Assembly: GCA_039028935.1 (NCBI GenBank) | Contig: JBCCHD010000028.1 | Span: 1-47,634 of the forward strand | Direction of reading: 5' to 3' | DNA length: 47,634 nt | Source of the DNA: Pseudomonadota bacterium | GTDB taxonomy: Bacteria > Pseudomonadota > Gammaproteobacteria > Steroidobacterales > SZUA-146 | Part shown: piece by piece, positions 7,798-15,161 of the stretch | Layout: each line of letters begins with the position of its first letter | Numbering within the stretch: position 1 is the stretch's first letter | Translations under genes and position numbers: made by a program | The notes under the pieces: model-generated | What the model saw: the letters and a program-made list of their open reading frames with translations, nothing else | What the model was told of the DNA's origin: nothing | Database searches by the model: none

Positions 7798-8784
7798 TTA
7801 ATGTAAGTTTCGGAAAAAGACGGTGCGCGACGCGACAATCCGTCGGAAGTTGTCGTTGAACGGGCCGACGACTTTATCGCCCAACTGGTATTCAATATCG
7901 TCGAAATGATCAATCTCCGGATTCTCCGACCGCATTAATAGCCACACACGCATGGAGCGCACCATCGTGTTGGGCGCCGTGAGGTTTTCGATGTCGCTGA
8001 CGTAAGCTGCGACGCCGCCGCGCGTGCCCGCCACGTTAACGGGTCCGATGCCATATTGAATCTGCATATCCTGCACGCCCGTGGTGATTTCCGTGTCGAC
8101 CATGGTGGGTGTACCACCTTGTTCGACCAGCTGAACGCGTCGTAGCGATGGGTAGTTGTCGGTGCCGTTGGCGCCGGCGAGTGAATACGGGCTCACATAG
8201 TAAGCGTTGGCCACCAGCGCATAGTTGAGCGAGGAGGCGGGCAGTGATGTCGGTTCGTTATTGCCAAGAAAGACCTCGCTGCGCGGTGCTTCGCTTGAGC
8301 GCAGATAAAACTGTCCGGCTTGCAGCGCGTTGGCGGGCAACCCTTGCACACGGCGGACGGCGAAAATATCCGTGTCGGTCGTGAATCGATTCGGTATGCA
8401 GGCCCAGTCTGACCAACCCGCTTCGACATCATTAAAACCCGAGACATGCTCGTCGAATTGCACCACCCAGTTTTCCGCGCAGTCGTTGGCGATGCCGCCA
8501 AGTGGCGTACCGGTGGCTTCGCGATCGTTCGCGCTTCCTCGAATGGCCGAGGCATCATTGTGTTGTCCCCAATAGCCGGCAAGTTCGAGATCGGGCTCGA
8601 TCACGCCCAGCGCGAAGCGCGCGTTTTCTTGCATAAGCGTAAAGTTGTCGTTAGTCGCGTAGGCAGCGCGGCCGTTGGTGTACACCACAAATGTGCCGAG
8701 GACCAAAATCAGGCCGATCGCCATCGCCACCATCAGTTCGATGAGCGTCAGGCCAGATTGCTGTGAATGGGTATGCTGAGTCAT
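7798..8784 (-). CDS. pilW: PilW-like type IV pilus minor pilin, first set
   Basis: The 328-residue product has the leader MTQHTHSQQSG followed by LTLIELMVAMAIGLILVLG. The residue after the cleavage Gly is Leu rather than Phe. Most of the length is a globular domain of PilW type with the helix MQENARFALGVIEPDLE after the N-terminal rod. AGGA lies seven bases before the ATG at 8784. It follows pilV by 18 bases and precedes pilX by 34. It is the counterpart of the gene at 354 and the two have the same domain layout. Confidence 0.9.
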   Translation of the reverse strand: MTQHTHSQQSGLTLIELMVAMAIGLILVLGTFVVYTNGRAAYATNDNFTLMQENARFALGVIEPDLELAGYWGQHNDASAIRGSANDREATGTPLGGIANDCAENWVVQFDEHVSGFNDVEAGWSDWACIPNRFTTDTDIFAVRRVQGLPANALQAGQFYLRSSEAPRSEVFLGNNEPTSLPASSLNYALVANAYYVSPYSLAGANGTDNYPSLRRVQLVEQGGTPTMVDTEITTGVQDMQIQYGIGPVNVAGTRGGVAAYVSDIENLTAPNTMVRSMRVWLLMRSENPEIDHFDDIEYQLGDKVVGPFNDNFRRIVASRTVFFRNLH

Positions 8785-8802
8785 GACAATTCCTAGGACG
8801 CG

Positions 8803-9324
8803 CTAGTTGTTAATCACAACCTGATACGCACGCGGTTCGCCGCGTTCGGTATAATTTAGCGTAACCGTGTACGTCGTGGTGGCAACAGCGCCGGCCGGCA
8901 GCAGCACCTCGATGGATCCTTCCCCGCCGGGCAGTCCGGCATCTGAGGCGATCGCTTCTTTCCACAGCCAGATATCAAATGCCGCGAGCTCGGCGGTGGT
9001 ACACGTGGTGTTAGCGGGCATCGGTGCGTTCGGCAAGTCGGCACACTGCGGCTGAGGTTGGTCACCGGCGCCACCGAGTCCGGCCACGTAGCTCAACCCG
9101 CCATTTGGGTTCGCGCGAATGCGGTCAGCCATGTCGCTCGCCGCCAGAATCGCGTTGGTGCTGATGCGCGCGGACTGGCTAAACTGCAGGCCTTTGACTT
9201 GCAAGGTCAGCACGCCGAGCATCCCGACAGACAACACGACCAAGGCGACCAGCACCTCGATCAGTGAAAATCCACGCGAATATCGGCGGTGTTTATAAGG
9301 AATGTGGTATCGAGATGTTTTCAT
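8803..9324 (-). CDS. pilV: PilV-like type IV pilus minor pilin, first set
   Basis: From the ATG at 9324 the product has 173 residues: a basic leader ending RYSRG, then FSLIEVLVALVVLSVGMLG, diagnostic for PilV. AAAGG stands eight bases before this ATG; the frame extends to 9360, inside the upstream gene, without a better site. ASDMADRIRANPNGG and FDIWLWKEAIA match the second PilV at 1346. The start is 20 bases after the upstream fimT-like stop, so it is in the same operon. It is a periplasm-facing minor pilin of the initiation complex. Confidence 0.9.
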   Translation of the reverse strand: MKTSRYHIPYKHRRYSRGFSLIEVLVALVVLSVGMLGVLTLQVKGLQFSQSARISTNAILAASDMADRIRANPNGGLSYVAGLGGAGDQPQPQCADLPNAPMPANTTCTTAELAAFDIWLWKEAIASDAGLPGGEGSIEVLLPAGAVATTTYTVTLNYTERGEPRAYQVVINN

Positions 9325-9344
9325 ATTTAAGACCTTTAGCGGGC

Positions 9345-9929
9345 TTAGCTCGTGGCACACGACGGTGCCGCTACGCCAAAATCATTGCGGTTTAACACGC
9401 GAGGGCGGCCATTATTCGACAAGCTCAAAACACGCGAGTAGCGGTCGTCGCCATCGGCGCCGCAAAAGACAATAAAGCGGGCGTCACCACCGACCACCGG
9501 TAACGCGGCAAAACCGGTCGGTAGGTAGGTGATGTTCTCCTCGACGTCGTCGTCGGCGATCACCGTTAACCCGCCCTTAAGCGAGTTCTGCGTCTGCACA
9601 ATCTGATCGCCGGTACCATATGTGCCGTCGCCGTCGTTGTCGGCAAACACAATCCAGCCGTCGGTCCAGTCTCCGCCGGTGCACGATTCATTGCCGGCGT
9701 TCATCGCGTTGTTGGACGTACACATAATGACAGGGGTGCCGCGCTTGCTGGCCTCGGATCGACTGATGTGCATGGCGGTCACGAGCAGATTGACCGCGCT
9801 GGTCAACTGGCCGTTCTTATATTGGTTGATGAACGATGGCACGCCGAATCCAATGAGCACGCCGGCTACTGAAATGGTGACCAATAGTTCTAACAATGTC
9901 AGACCGCGTTGATGACTGCCCATACCCAT
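9345..9929 (-). CDS. GspH/FimT-family minor pseudopilin (second fimT-like gene)
   Basis: After the leader MGMGSHQRG comes LTLLELLVTISVAGVLIGFG, a prepilin signature with the LTLLELL variant common in FimT and FimU. The GspH/FimT domain follows: SEASKRGTPVIMC, DWTDGWIVFADNDGDG, and a C-terminal FSLSNNGRPR-like stretch (LSLSNNGRPRVLN). The frame is open to 10079, but the ATG at 9929 is chosen because it gives a short leader and the upstream part looks non-coding; ATG 9923 is an alternative and neither has a strong ribosome site. The product has about 194 residues. FimT-like pilins take part in the tip complex, and some bind DNA for natural uptake; binding is not shown here. Confidence 0.87.
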   Translation of the reverse strand: MGMGSHQRGLTLLELLVTISVAGVLIGFGVPSFINQYKNGQLTSAVNLLVTAMHISRSEASKRGTPVIMCTSNNAMNAGNESCTGGDWTDGWIVFADNDGDGTYGTGDQIVQTQNSLKGGLTVIADDDVEENITYLPTGFAALPVVGGDARFIVFCGADGDDRYSRVLSLSNNGRPRVLNRNDFGVAAPSCATS

Positions 9930-10130
9930 TTTTTGCCCGTAGCCCTGGTTTGCGACATAACGAGTATACGGGGCAAAAGTGTGACCGGCGTCACAAATTC
10001 CGACGAACGGGCGGTTTTGACTGACAAACGGTATTACATAATTCCATGTTTTCGCTGGCTTTTTCACCATAAGCGGCATCGCGGCGCGTTATGTCATACC
10101 GTGCCTCCTTGTCGGCGCGGTGTCACCAAC

Positions 10131-10751
10131 TCAGGTGCCAACGCATTCGATAACGCTGCCGTCGGCCTGGCGGGTGGCCGTTCGGGGCCGGCCGTTGTAA
10201 CTCACGATCACCGCTTTGGGTGTGGCGGCGTCCCGGGCGCAAAACACGACCGTGCCGTTGGTGGCTCGCTTGTTGTTGGGGCGAAAGCGAAATGCGCGGC
10301 GGTTCGATTGCGGTACGAGTGATACCTCGTTCATCGTTTGCACAACCTCCAGTTGTGGTGAGTCGAGCGGCGCTTCGTGCTGGTCCGGCGATCGCATAAC
10401 GAGCCAGCCTCGGGACCAGTCGCCGTCCAGGTCGCAATACGGACCGTCCGCCTTTGGGCAAACGATTGCGTGCGTACGTTGGGTAATCGCGATGGATCGA
10501 GCCAGCAGTACGCTGGTCACAAAACGATTGACCGCCGCTGACTGTCGGCCGTTGGCGAGCACTGTCGACCAAGAGGGTAGCGCGTATGTCAGCAAAAGAG
10601 TGCCCACCGCGAGTGTGACGAGCAGTTCAAGCAGGGTGAGTCCGCGCTCTCCGACGAGCGCACATCGACTGTGTGGCGTTACTGTGTTGTGTTGACAGGC
10701 GGCTGCAGATCGGTGTGGGCAGTGAGCCGATGAGTGTTTATGCACGTTCAT
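10131..10751 (-). CDS. GspH/FimT-family minor pseudopilin (first gene of the minor-pilin operon)
   Basis: The 206-residue product has an unusually long leader of about 36 residues ending GERG, then LTLLELLVTLAVGTLLLTYA. The domain shows the FimT/GspH hallmarks: AITQRTHAIVC, DWSRGWLVM, and a closing strand AVIVSYNGRPRTA. The ATG at 10751 is the only upstream ATG and has no clear ribosome site, so a nearer start may be used. Together with the gene at 9345 this makes two fimT-like genes in tandem; in Pseudomonas fimT and fimU hold the same positions. The gene opens the minus-strand pilus operon and is divergent from the glycine oxidase gene. Confidence 0.85.
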   Translation of the reverse strand: MNVHKHSSAHCPHRSAAACQHNTVTPHSRCALVGERGLTLLELLVTLAVGTLLLTYALPSWSTVLANGRQSAAVNRFVTSVLLARSIAITQRTHAIVCPKADGPYCDLDGDWSRGWLVMRSPDQHEAPLDSPQLEVVQTMNEVSLVPQSNRRAFRFRPNNKRATNGTVVFCARDAATPKAVIVSYNGRPRTATRQADGSVIECVGT

Positions 10752-10813
10752 TGATTTGAGTCACATTGCGGCAACCGAAGACGCCACTAACGGGCGGGTG
10801 TCGATTAACGCTA

Positions 10814-10836
10814 TGTCACCAAGCACCGAAGTGACA
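10814..10836. repeat. inverted repeat TGTCAC-N11-GTGACA in the fimT/thiO divergent promoter region
   Basis: Two perfect six-base arms at 10814-10819 and 10831-10836 lie in the 180-base gap between the divergent fimT-like and oxidase genes. The position, 60-85 bases upstream of the pilus operon, suits a regulator site. The arm length is modest, so chance is not excluded. Confidence 0.4.
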
Positions 10837-10931
10837 GCGGTAAAATGGGCGAATGTCATCCATTTCTCTCGACATGATACGATCCGCTTCATTTTCAATC
10901 CGTGCTTGAACTGAACGAGTAGGCGAACACA

Positions 10932-12011
10932 TTGAGTAACCTTCGCATTGTGGTGATTGGCGGTGGCGTCATCGGGCTCGCGTCGGCCTGGGAACTGGCG
11001 GCACGTGGCCATGCGGTGAGGGTCTTTGATAAAGGCCCGATCGGACAAGGTGCCTCGCGCGCAGCGGGTGGCATCGTCTCGCCATTGCGACCTTGGCAAG
11101 CGCACACCGTGGTGGATCGACTCGCGGCCAGCAGCCGCGCGTTATACGGTGATTTTGTGAAACGGCTGATCGATCAATCGGGCGTCGATCCGCAGTATCG
11201 ACAGAGCGGCATGGTAGTGGTCGGCGATACGCACAAACACGCCGCGCAAGAGTGGGCACTCAACACCGGGCGCGACCTTAAATGGCTCGATCGAGCAGGC
11301 TTGACCAAACTCGTGCCGGACATTGGCCGGGTGCGGGAGGGGGTTTATCTTGATGACATTTATCAAGTGCGCAACCCGTTGCTCATCACCGCATTGGAAC
11401 GCGCCTGCATCAAGTTGGGCGTCGAGTTGCGCCCTAACGAAGCAGTCGACACCCTACTTAAACAGGGTCTAAACGTCACGGGCGTGCGCACAAAAAACGC
11501 GGAAATTTGCGCAGACCTCGTGGTGATTGCCGCGGGCGCCTGGAGCGACGGATTGTGTTCGGCGCTGCACGCTCGACTCAACGTCACGCCCGTGCGTGGA
11601 CAGATGATTTGGTATCAAGATAGCCCCGAGCGGGCCGGTCGACCGATCGTCGATGACGGGGAGCATTATATTGTCACGCGTCGAGATGGCGTCACCTTGG
11701 TGGGTAGCACCGTTGAAAACGTTGGATTCGATCAAGGAATTACTGATAAAGCACTGATTAGACTGAAAAACAAAGCGAAGAATCTGATCCCAGGGTTAGG
11801 CGAGCTGACGCCGCTGGGTCAATGGTCTGGCTTACGGCCGGGACGTGCGCACGGCATCCCGCTCATCGGCGCGTACCCGGGCCTCGATGGGCTTTTTCTC
11901 AACACCGGGCATTTTCGCAACGGCATCACACTCGCGCCGGCGTCCGTGCAGATGCTGGCAGACCGGGTGGAAGGGGTTTCCGACGCCGAAATGGGCGTGT
12001 CGTCGCTCTAA
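10932..12011 (+). CDS. thiO: ThiO-like glycine oxidase (FAD-dependent DAO family)
   Basis: The 359-residue product begins with a dinucleotide-binding motif, VVIGGGVIGLASAWELA, then the FAD contact EAxG-like GPIGQGASRAAGGIVSP. A C-terminal segment GHFRNGITLAPAS is characteristic of ThiO rather than of DadA or sarcosine oxidase. Glycine oxidase makes iminoglycine (dehydroglycine) from glycine with oxygen, for the thiazole half of thiamine; it is cytosolic. The start is a TTG at 10932 with AGG eight bases upstream; no ATG lies nearby in frame. No thiG or thiS is in the window, so the thiamine role comes from the family only. A broader amine or imino-acid oxidase role remains possible. The fur-like gene follows after 59 bases and may share the transcript. 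Confidence 0.82.
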   Translation: MSNLRIVVIGGGVIGLASAWELAARGHAVRVFDKGPIGQGASRAAGGIVSPLRPWQAHTVVDRLAASSRALYGDFVKRLIDQSGVDPQYRQSGMVVVGDTHKHAAQEWALNTGRDLKWLDRAGLTKLVPDIGRVREGVYLDDIYQVRNPLLITALERACIKLGVELRPNEAVDTLLKQGLNVTGVRTKNAEICADLVVIAAGAWSDGLCSALHARLNVTPVRGQMIWYQDSPERAGRPIVDDGEHYIVTRRDGVTLVGSTVENVGFDQGITDKALIRLKNKAKNLIPGLGELTPLGQWSGLRPGRAHGIPLIGAYPGLDGLFLNTGHFRNGITLAPASVQMLADRVEGVSDAEMGVSSL

Positions 12012-12070
12012 TTCTGAGAATTTTCCGTAATTTGATACACTTTTGGTGAGTCAAGTGGGGGGCGAACTCT

Positions 12071-12472
12071 ATGATTCGTGAAGAAGTTGTGAAACTTCTG
12101 GGGCGCAATGGTATTACCATAACGCCTCAGCGTATTGATGTAGCCGAGGTGCTATTTGCACGTCCGCAGCATGTTTCTGCCGAGCAGATCATCGATCAGC
12201 TCCGGATTCAGGGCAAATCGGTCTCCAAAGCCACGGTGTACAACACACTAAACCGCTTTGTTTCCAAAGGCATTGCCAAAATCGTCAACGTCAATCCCGA
12301 GCGGGCGTTCTACGATTCGGTAACGACTCACCACCATCACTTCTATAACGAAGACAGCGGCGACATCATCGACATCCCCGAACACGATATCGTGCTCGAA
12401 AATCTCCCGAACATTCCAGAAGGCACGGAACTGTCGGCGGTCGAAGTCGTGATCAAAATCCGCAACCGCTAA
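12071..12472 (+). CDS. Fur-family transcriptional regulator lacking CXXC zinc sites
   Basis: The 133-residue product has the Fur winged-helix domain in its first 80 residues: TPQRIDVAEVLF, then the recognition helix region SVSKATVYNTLNRFVSKG. The dimerisation part begins with the His cluster THHHHFYNEDSGDIIDI. In Fur, PerR and Zur this His run is followed by CxxC, but here Asn, Glu and Asp stand in place of cysteines and the product contains no cysteine at all. This resembles Irr and related short Fur proteins, which lack the structural zinc site. A strong GGGGGG ribosome site precedes the ATG at 12071. It may respond to haem, iron or peroxide; the sequence does not decide which. Target genes are unknown. 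Confidence 0.88.
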   Translation: MIREEVVKLLGRNGITITPQRIDVAEVLFARPQHVSAEQIIDQLRIQGKSVSKATVYNTLNRFVSKGIAKIVNVNPERAFYDSVTTHHHHFYNEDSGDIIDIPEHDIVLENLPNIPEGTELSAVEVVIKIRNR

Positions 12473-12530
12473 TAGCGCTGCCCATCCCTTTAGTACCGCG
12501 CGACTAAAGCGTGCGTAAGCCTGCTCGCCA

Positions 12531-12559
12531 TTGCGGCCGAGCCACACATTTCATATACT
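12531..12559 (+). promoter_or_regulatory. sigma-70 promoter for tRNA-Thr
   Basis: TTGCGG at 12531-12536 and TATACT at 12554-12559 are separated by exactly 17 bases. The -10 matches five of six consensus bases. The GC-rich stretch GCCGCGC right after it is the discriminator expected for a stable-RNA promoter under stringent control. The tRNA begins 19 bases after the -10. Confidence 0.7.
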
Positions 12560-12577
12560 GCCGCGCTCCATCCGGAT

Positions 12578-12653
<76 letters not shown>

Positions 12654-12829
12654 TTTTCCAATTTCGAACAAAAAACCTAAAGCAGTCTTATGACGCTTCT
12701 TCCTTTCACTTGGTGGCGGGATGCGATCGGCGTGCGTTTATCGTTCGCGCGGTCACGGGGGCTATGTTTGGAGATCGGTAGTTAAGATTGACCTCCGCAG
12801 CGAAGGATTACTGCTTTGATCGAGGGTGA

Positions 12830-14392
12830 TTACTGACTCGCTAAAAAAAGCTGGTACACCGGATTGTCAGATTCATCCCAAAACGCGTAGCCGAGCTTAT
12901 CTAAGTGCGAATTAAATTCGTCTAGATCGTTTTCCGACACCTGAATCCCACACAGCACGCGGCCAAAGTCAGAGCCGTGGTTTCGATAATGAAACAAGCT
13001 GATGTTCCATTGCGTACCAACGGCCTGTAAGAAATCACGCAGCGCCCCGCGTCGTTCGGGAAACTCAAAGCGGAATAATCGTTCGTTCGTAAGACCCGGC
13101 GCGCTACCGCCGACCAAATGCCGGAGATGTAGCTTGGCAACTTGATTGTCCGTGAGATCGATCACCGTGTAGTTTGCGTCGCTTAGCTGCTTTGTGATGC
13201 GTTGTTTTTCGGCGTTACCGCCGGTCAAACGTAGACCCACAAAAATATGCGCGCGCTTTTGATTGTCAAAGCGGTAATTAAACTCTGTCACGTCGCGATC
13301 GCCAATGGCTTCGCAAAACGTAAGGAAGCTGCCCGGGGTTTCTGGAATTTCAACCGCGAGCAGCGCTTCGGTTTGTGCGCCAATGTTGGCGCGCTCAGTG
13401 ACGTGCAAGAGGCGGTCGAAATTCATATTGGCGCCGCTGTTGATCGCAATCAGCGTTTTGTTTTTTATTGTGTTGTCGGCGATATACCGTTTAAGTCCCG
13501 CTAAGCTAATGGCGCCCGCCGGTTCGGCGAGCACGCGCGTTTCTAAAAAGAGATCTTTAATGGCGGCGCACATTTCATCGGTGCTCACCTGCACCATGCC
13601 ATCGAGATGGGCTTGGCACAGCGCGAAGGTGAGGTCGCCCACGCGACGCACGGCCACGCCGTCGGCAAAGGTACCAACGCGTTCGAGCGTGGGCGGTGCG
13701 CCGGCTTCAAGAGCTGCGGTCATACTGGCCGCGTCCATCGGTTCCACACCAATGACTTTGGTCTTGGGCGAACGCGCTTTGATTACTGCGGCCATGCCGG
13801 CGGCTAAGCCGCCGCCGCCGACGGGCACAAAAACGATATCCGCCGTTCGGCCGCTCGTTGCTAATTCATCGAGCACTTCGGTGGCCACGGTGCTTTGGCC
13901 TGCGATGACATGTGCATCATCGAATGGATGCACGAACGTTAGGCCACGCGTATCGGCAAGTTCGCGCGCATGTGCGCTGGCGTCGTCAAACGACGCGCCG
14001 TGAATCACCACCTCCGCGCCGAGTGCTTTGACCGCGTCAATTTTGATCGCAGGTGTGGTGTCGGGCATCACAATCACGGCGGGTAGATTGAGTTCGCGCG
14101 CCGCCAGCGACACGCCCTGGGCGTGATTGCCCGCCGAGGCACACAGCACACCCTTGGGCGGTTGGGTCTCCAGCAGGTGCTGCAGTTTGTTGTACGCGCC
14201 GCGCAGTTTAAATGAAAAGATCGATTGCAGGTCTTCACGCTTGATAAAAATGCGGTTGTGGAGCTCGGCGCTTAAGCGTGGTGCCGGATCGAGCGGCGTA
14301 CGGCGGGCGAGCGTATAGATGCGCTCCGCGGCTTTGGCATTCAGCGCGAGCAGATCGTTAGCTTGCAGTGTGCTTTTGGAAACCGCGCTCAT
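12830..14392 (-). CDS. ilvA: threonine ammonia-lyase, biosynthetic (IlvA)
   Basis: This enzyme deaminates threonine to 2-oxobutanoate, the first step of isoleucine synthesis, in the cytosol with pyridoxal phosphate. The PLP lysine lies in SFKLRGAYNK (Lys62), the phosphate-binding loop is VGGGGLAAG, and ASAGNHAQGV is the fold-type II substrate loop. The C-terminal 190 residues hold two ACT-like regulatory domains (PETPGSFLTFCEAIG and PERRGALRDFLQAVG), so it is the long, isoleucine-inhibited form of about 520 residues. The frame opens with a TTG at 14398, but the ATG at 14392 is preferred. It lies 110 bases after ilvN on the same strand and has its own candidate promoter. Threonine also links it to the adjacent tRNA-Thr, by coincidence only. 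Confidence 0.96.
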   Translation of the reverse strand: MSAVSKSTLQANDLLALNAKAAERIYTLARRTPLDPAPRLSAELHNRIFIKREDLQSIFSFKLRGAYNKLQHLLETQPPKGVLCASAGNHAQGVSLAARELNLPAVIVMPDTTPAIKIDAVKALGAEVVIHGASFDDASAHARELADTRGLTFVHPFDDAHVIAGQSTVATEVLDELATSGRTADIVFVPVGGGGLAAGMAAVIKARSPKTKVIGVEPMDAASMTAALEAGAPPTLERVGTFADGVAVRRVGDLTFALCQAHLDGMVQVSTDEMCAAIKDLFLETRVLAEPAGAISLAGLKRYIADNTIKNKTLIAINSGANMNFDRLLHVTERANIGAQTEALLAVEIPETPGSFLTFCEAIGDRDVTEFNYRFDNQKRAHIFVGLRLTGGNAEKQRITKQLSDANYTVIDLTDNQVAKLHLRHLVGGSAPGLTNERLFRFEFPERRGALRDFLQAVGTQWNISLFHYRNHGSDFGRVLCGIQVSENDLDEFNSHLDKLGYAFWDESDNPVYQLFLASQ

Positions 14393-14410
14393 GATCAAGT
14401 CATCGAGTTT

Positions 14411-14438
14411 TATATAGTCATTCGCTGAGTGCGATCAA
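14411..14438 (-). promoter_or_regulatory. candidate promoter for ilvA
   Basis: On the minus strand TTGATC (14438-14433) and TATATA (14416-14411) are 16 bases apart, and an overlapping TATAAA gives 18. The start of transcription would be near 14404, leaving a leader of only about a dozen bases before the ATG at 14392. ilvA could therefore be expressed separately from ilvN. Confidence 0.4.
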
Positions 14439-14502
14439 TGCTGACACGCTCAGTTGTAAAGACTCGAGCGATGTCAGGAACGCGGCCCATGGTTCAATTT
14501 CG

Positions 14503-14997
14503 CTAGTGATCGAGATTGAGCGTGCCGCGGCGCATGGCCATCGAGCCGCTGCGCACCACCGTGAGGATCTCGCCAAACGACGCAAAGCGTTCGATGCAGG
14601 CGTCCATCAGTCGGTTTGGCGTGGTGACTTCGACGGTGAACGCGTGGCGGTCTTCGTCGAGGATGGTCGCGTTGAGCTCACCGACATATTGTTGAATCGA
14701 GTTCTCGATGCCTTTGCGCAGTTTGAGTTTGATGAGCACCAGTTCGCGCTGAAAGTAGTCATCGCCCGTGAAGTTATTCAAATCCACCACGTTCACGAGC
14801 TTGAGCAGCTGATTGCAAATCTGCTGCACGACCTCATCCGAACCCGACGTAACCAGCGTCAATCGCGAGATCGTCTGATCCTGAGTCGGTGCGACATGCA
14901 GCGAATCGATGTTGTAGCCACGCGAAGAAAAGAGTCCGGCCACCCGGGTGAGGGCGCCCGCTTCGTTTTGCAGTAGGATGGAGATAGTGTGTTTCAT
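14503..14997 (-). CDS. ilvH: acetolactate synthase small (regulatory) subunit
   Basis: The 164-residue product has the IlvH/IlvN layout. An N-terminal ACT domain (ISILLQNEAGALTRVAGLFS, then SRGYNIDSLHV) is followed by a second alpha/beta domain. The stretches RLTLVTSG, QLLKLVNVVDL and ELVLIKL are typical. It binds valine and restores activity and feedback control to the large subunit, forming the acetolactate synthase of branched-chain amino-acid synthesis. The ATG at 14997 has no visible Shine-Dalgarno, but the sequence around it reads ATGA, overlapping the stop of a 15-codon open frame upstream. It is unusual that it is divergent from the large subunit gene at 15162 rather than downstream of it; it is followed by ilvA instead. 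Confidence 0.95.
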   Translation of the reverse strand: MKHTISILLQNEAGALTRVAGLFSSRGYNIDSLHVAPTQDQTISRLTLVTSGSDEVVQQICNQLLKLVNVVDLNNFTGDDYFQRELVLIKLKLRKGIENSIQQYVGELNATILDEDRHAFTVEVTTPNRLMDACIERFASFGEILTVVRSGSMAMRRGTLNLDH

Positions 14998-15041
14998 AGG
15001 AAACTATTGAAATGATTCGTCACTACGGTAAAAGGAGTCAT
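14994..15041 (-). other. possible 15-codon leader frame overlapping the ilvH start
   Basis: An ATG at 15041 opens MTPFTVVTNHFNSFL, whose TGA overlaps the ATG of ilvH in the order ATGA. ilvH has no ribosome site of its own, so reinitiation after this small frame is conceivable. The little peptide has three Thr, two Val and one Leu, not a convincing attenuator run, and its own ribosome site is not evident. The overlap is what can be seen; the role is a guess. Confidence 0.25.
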
Positions 15042-15161
15042 GAATGGTGCATTGCATCGACGTAGACTAATCGAGGGGTTAGCCGCGCGCAAGCACTGAA
15101 TGCGGCATAAAAATGCCGACAAACCCGGCGAGGGATTCGCCACACACTGTGAGTCAGGCGA

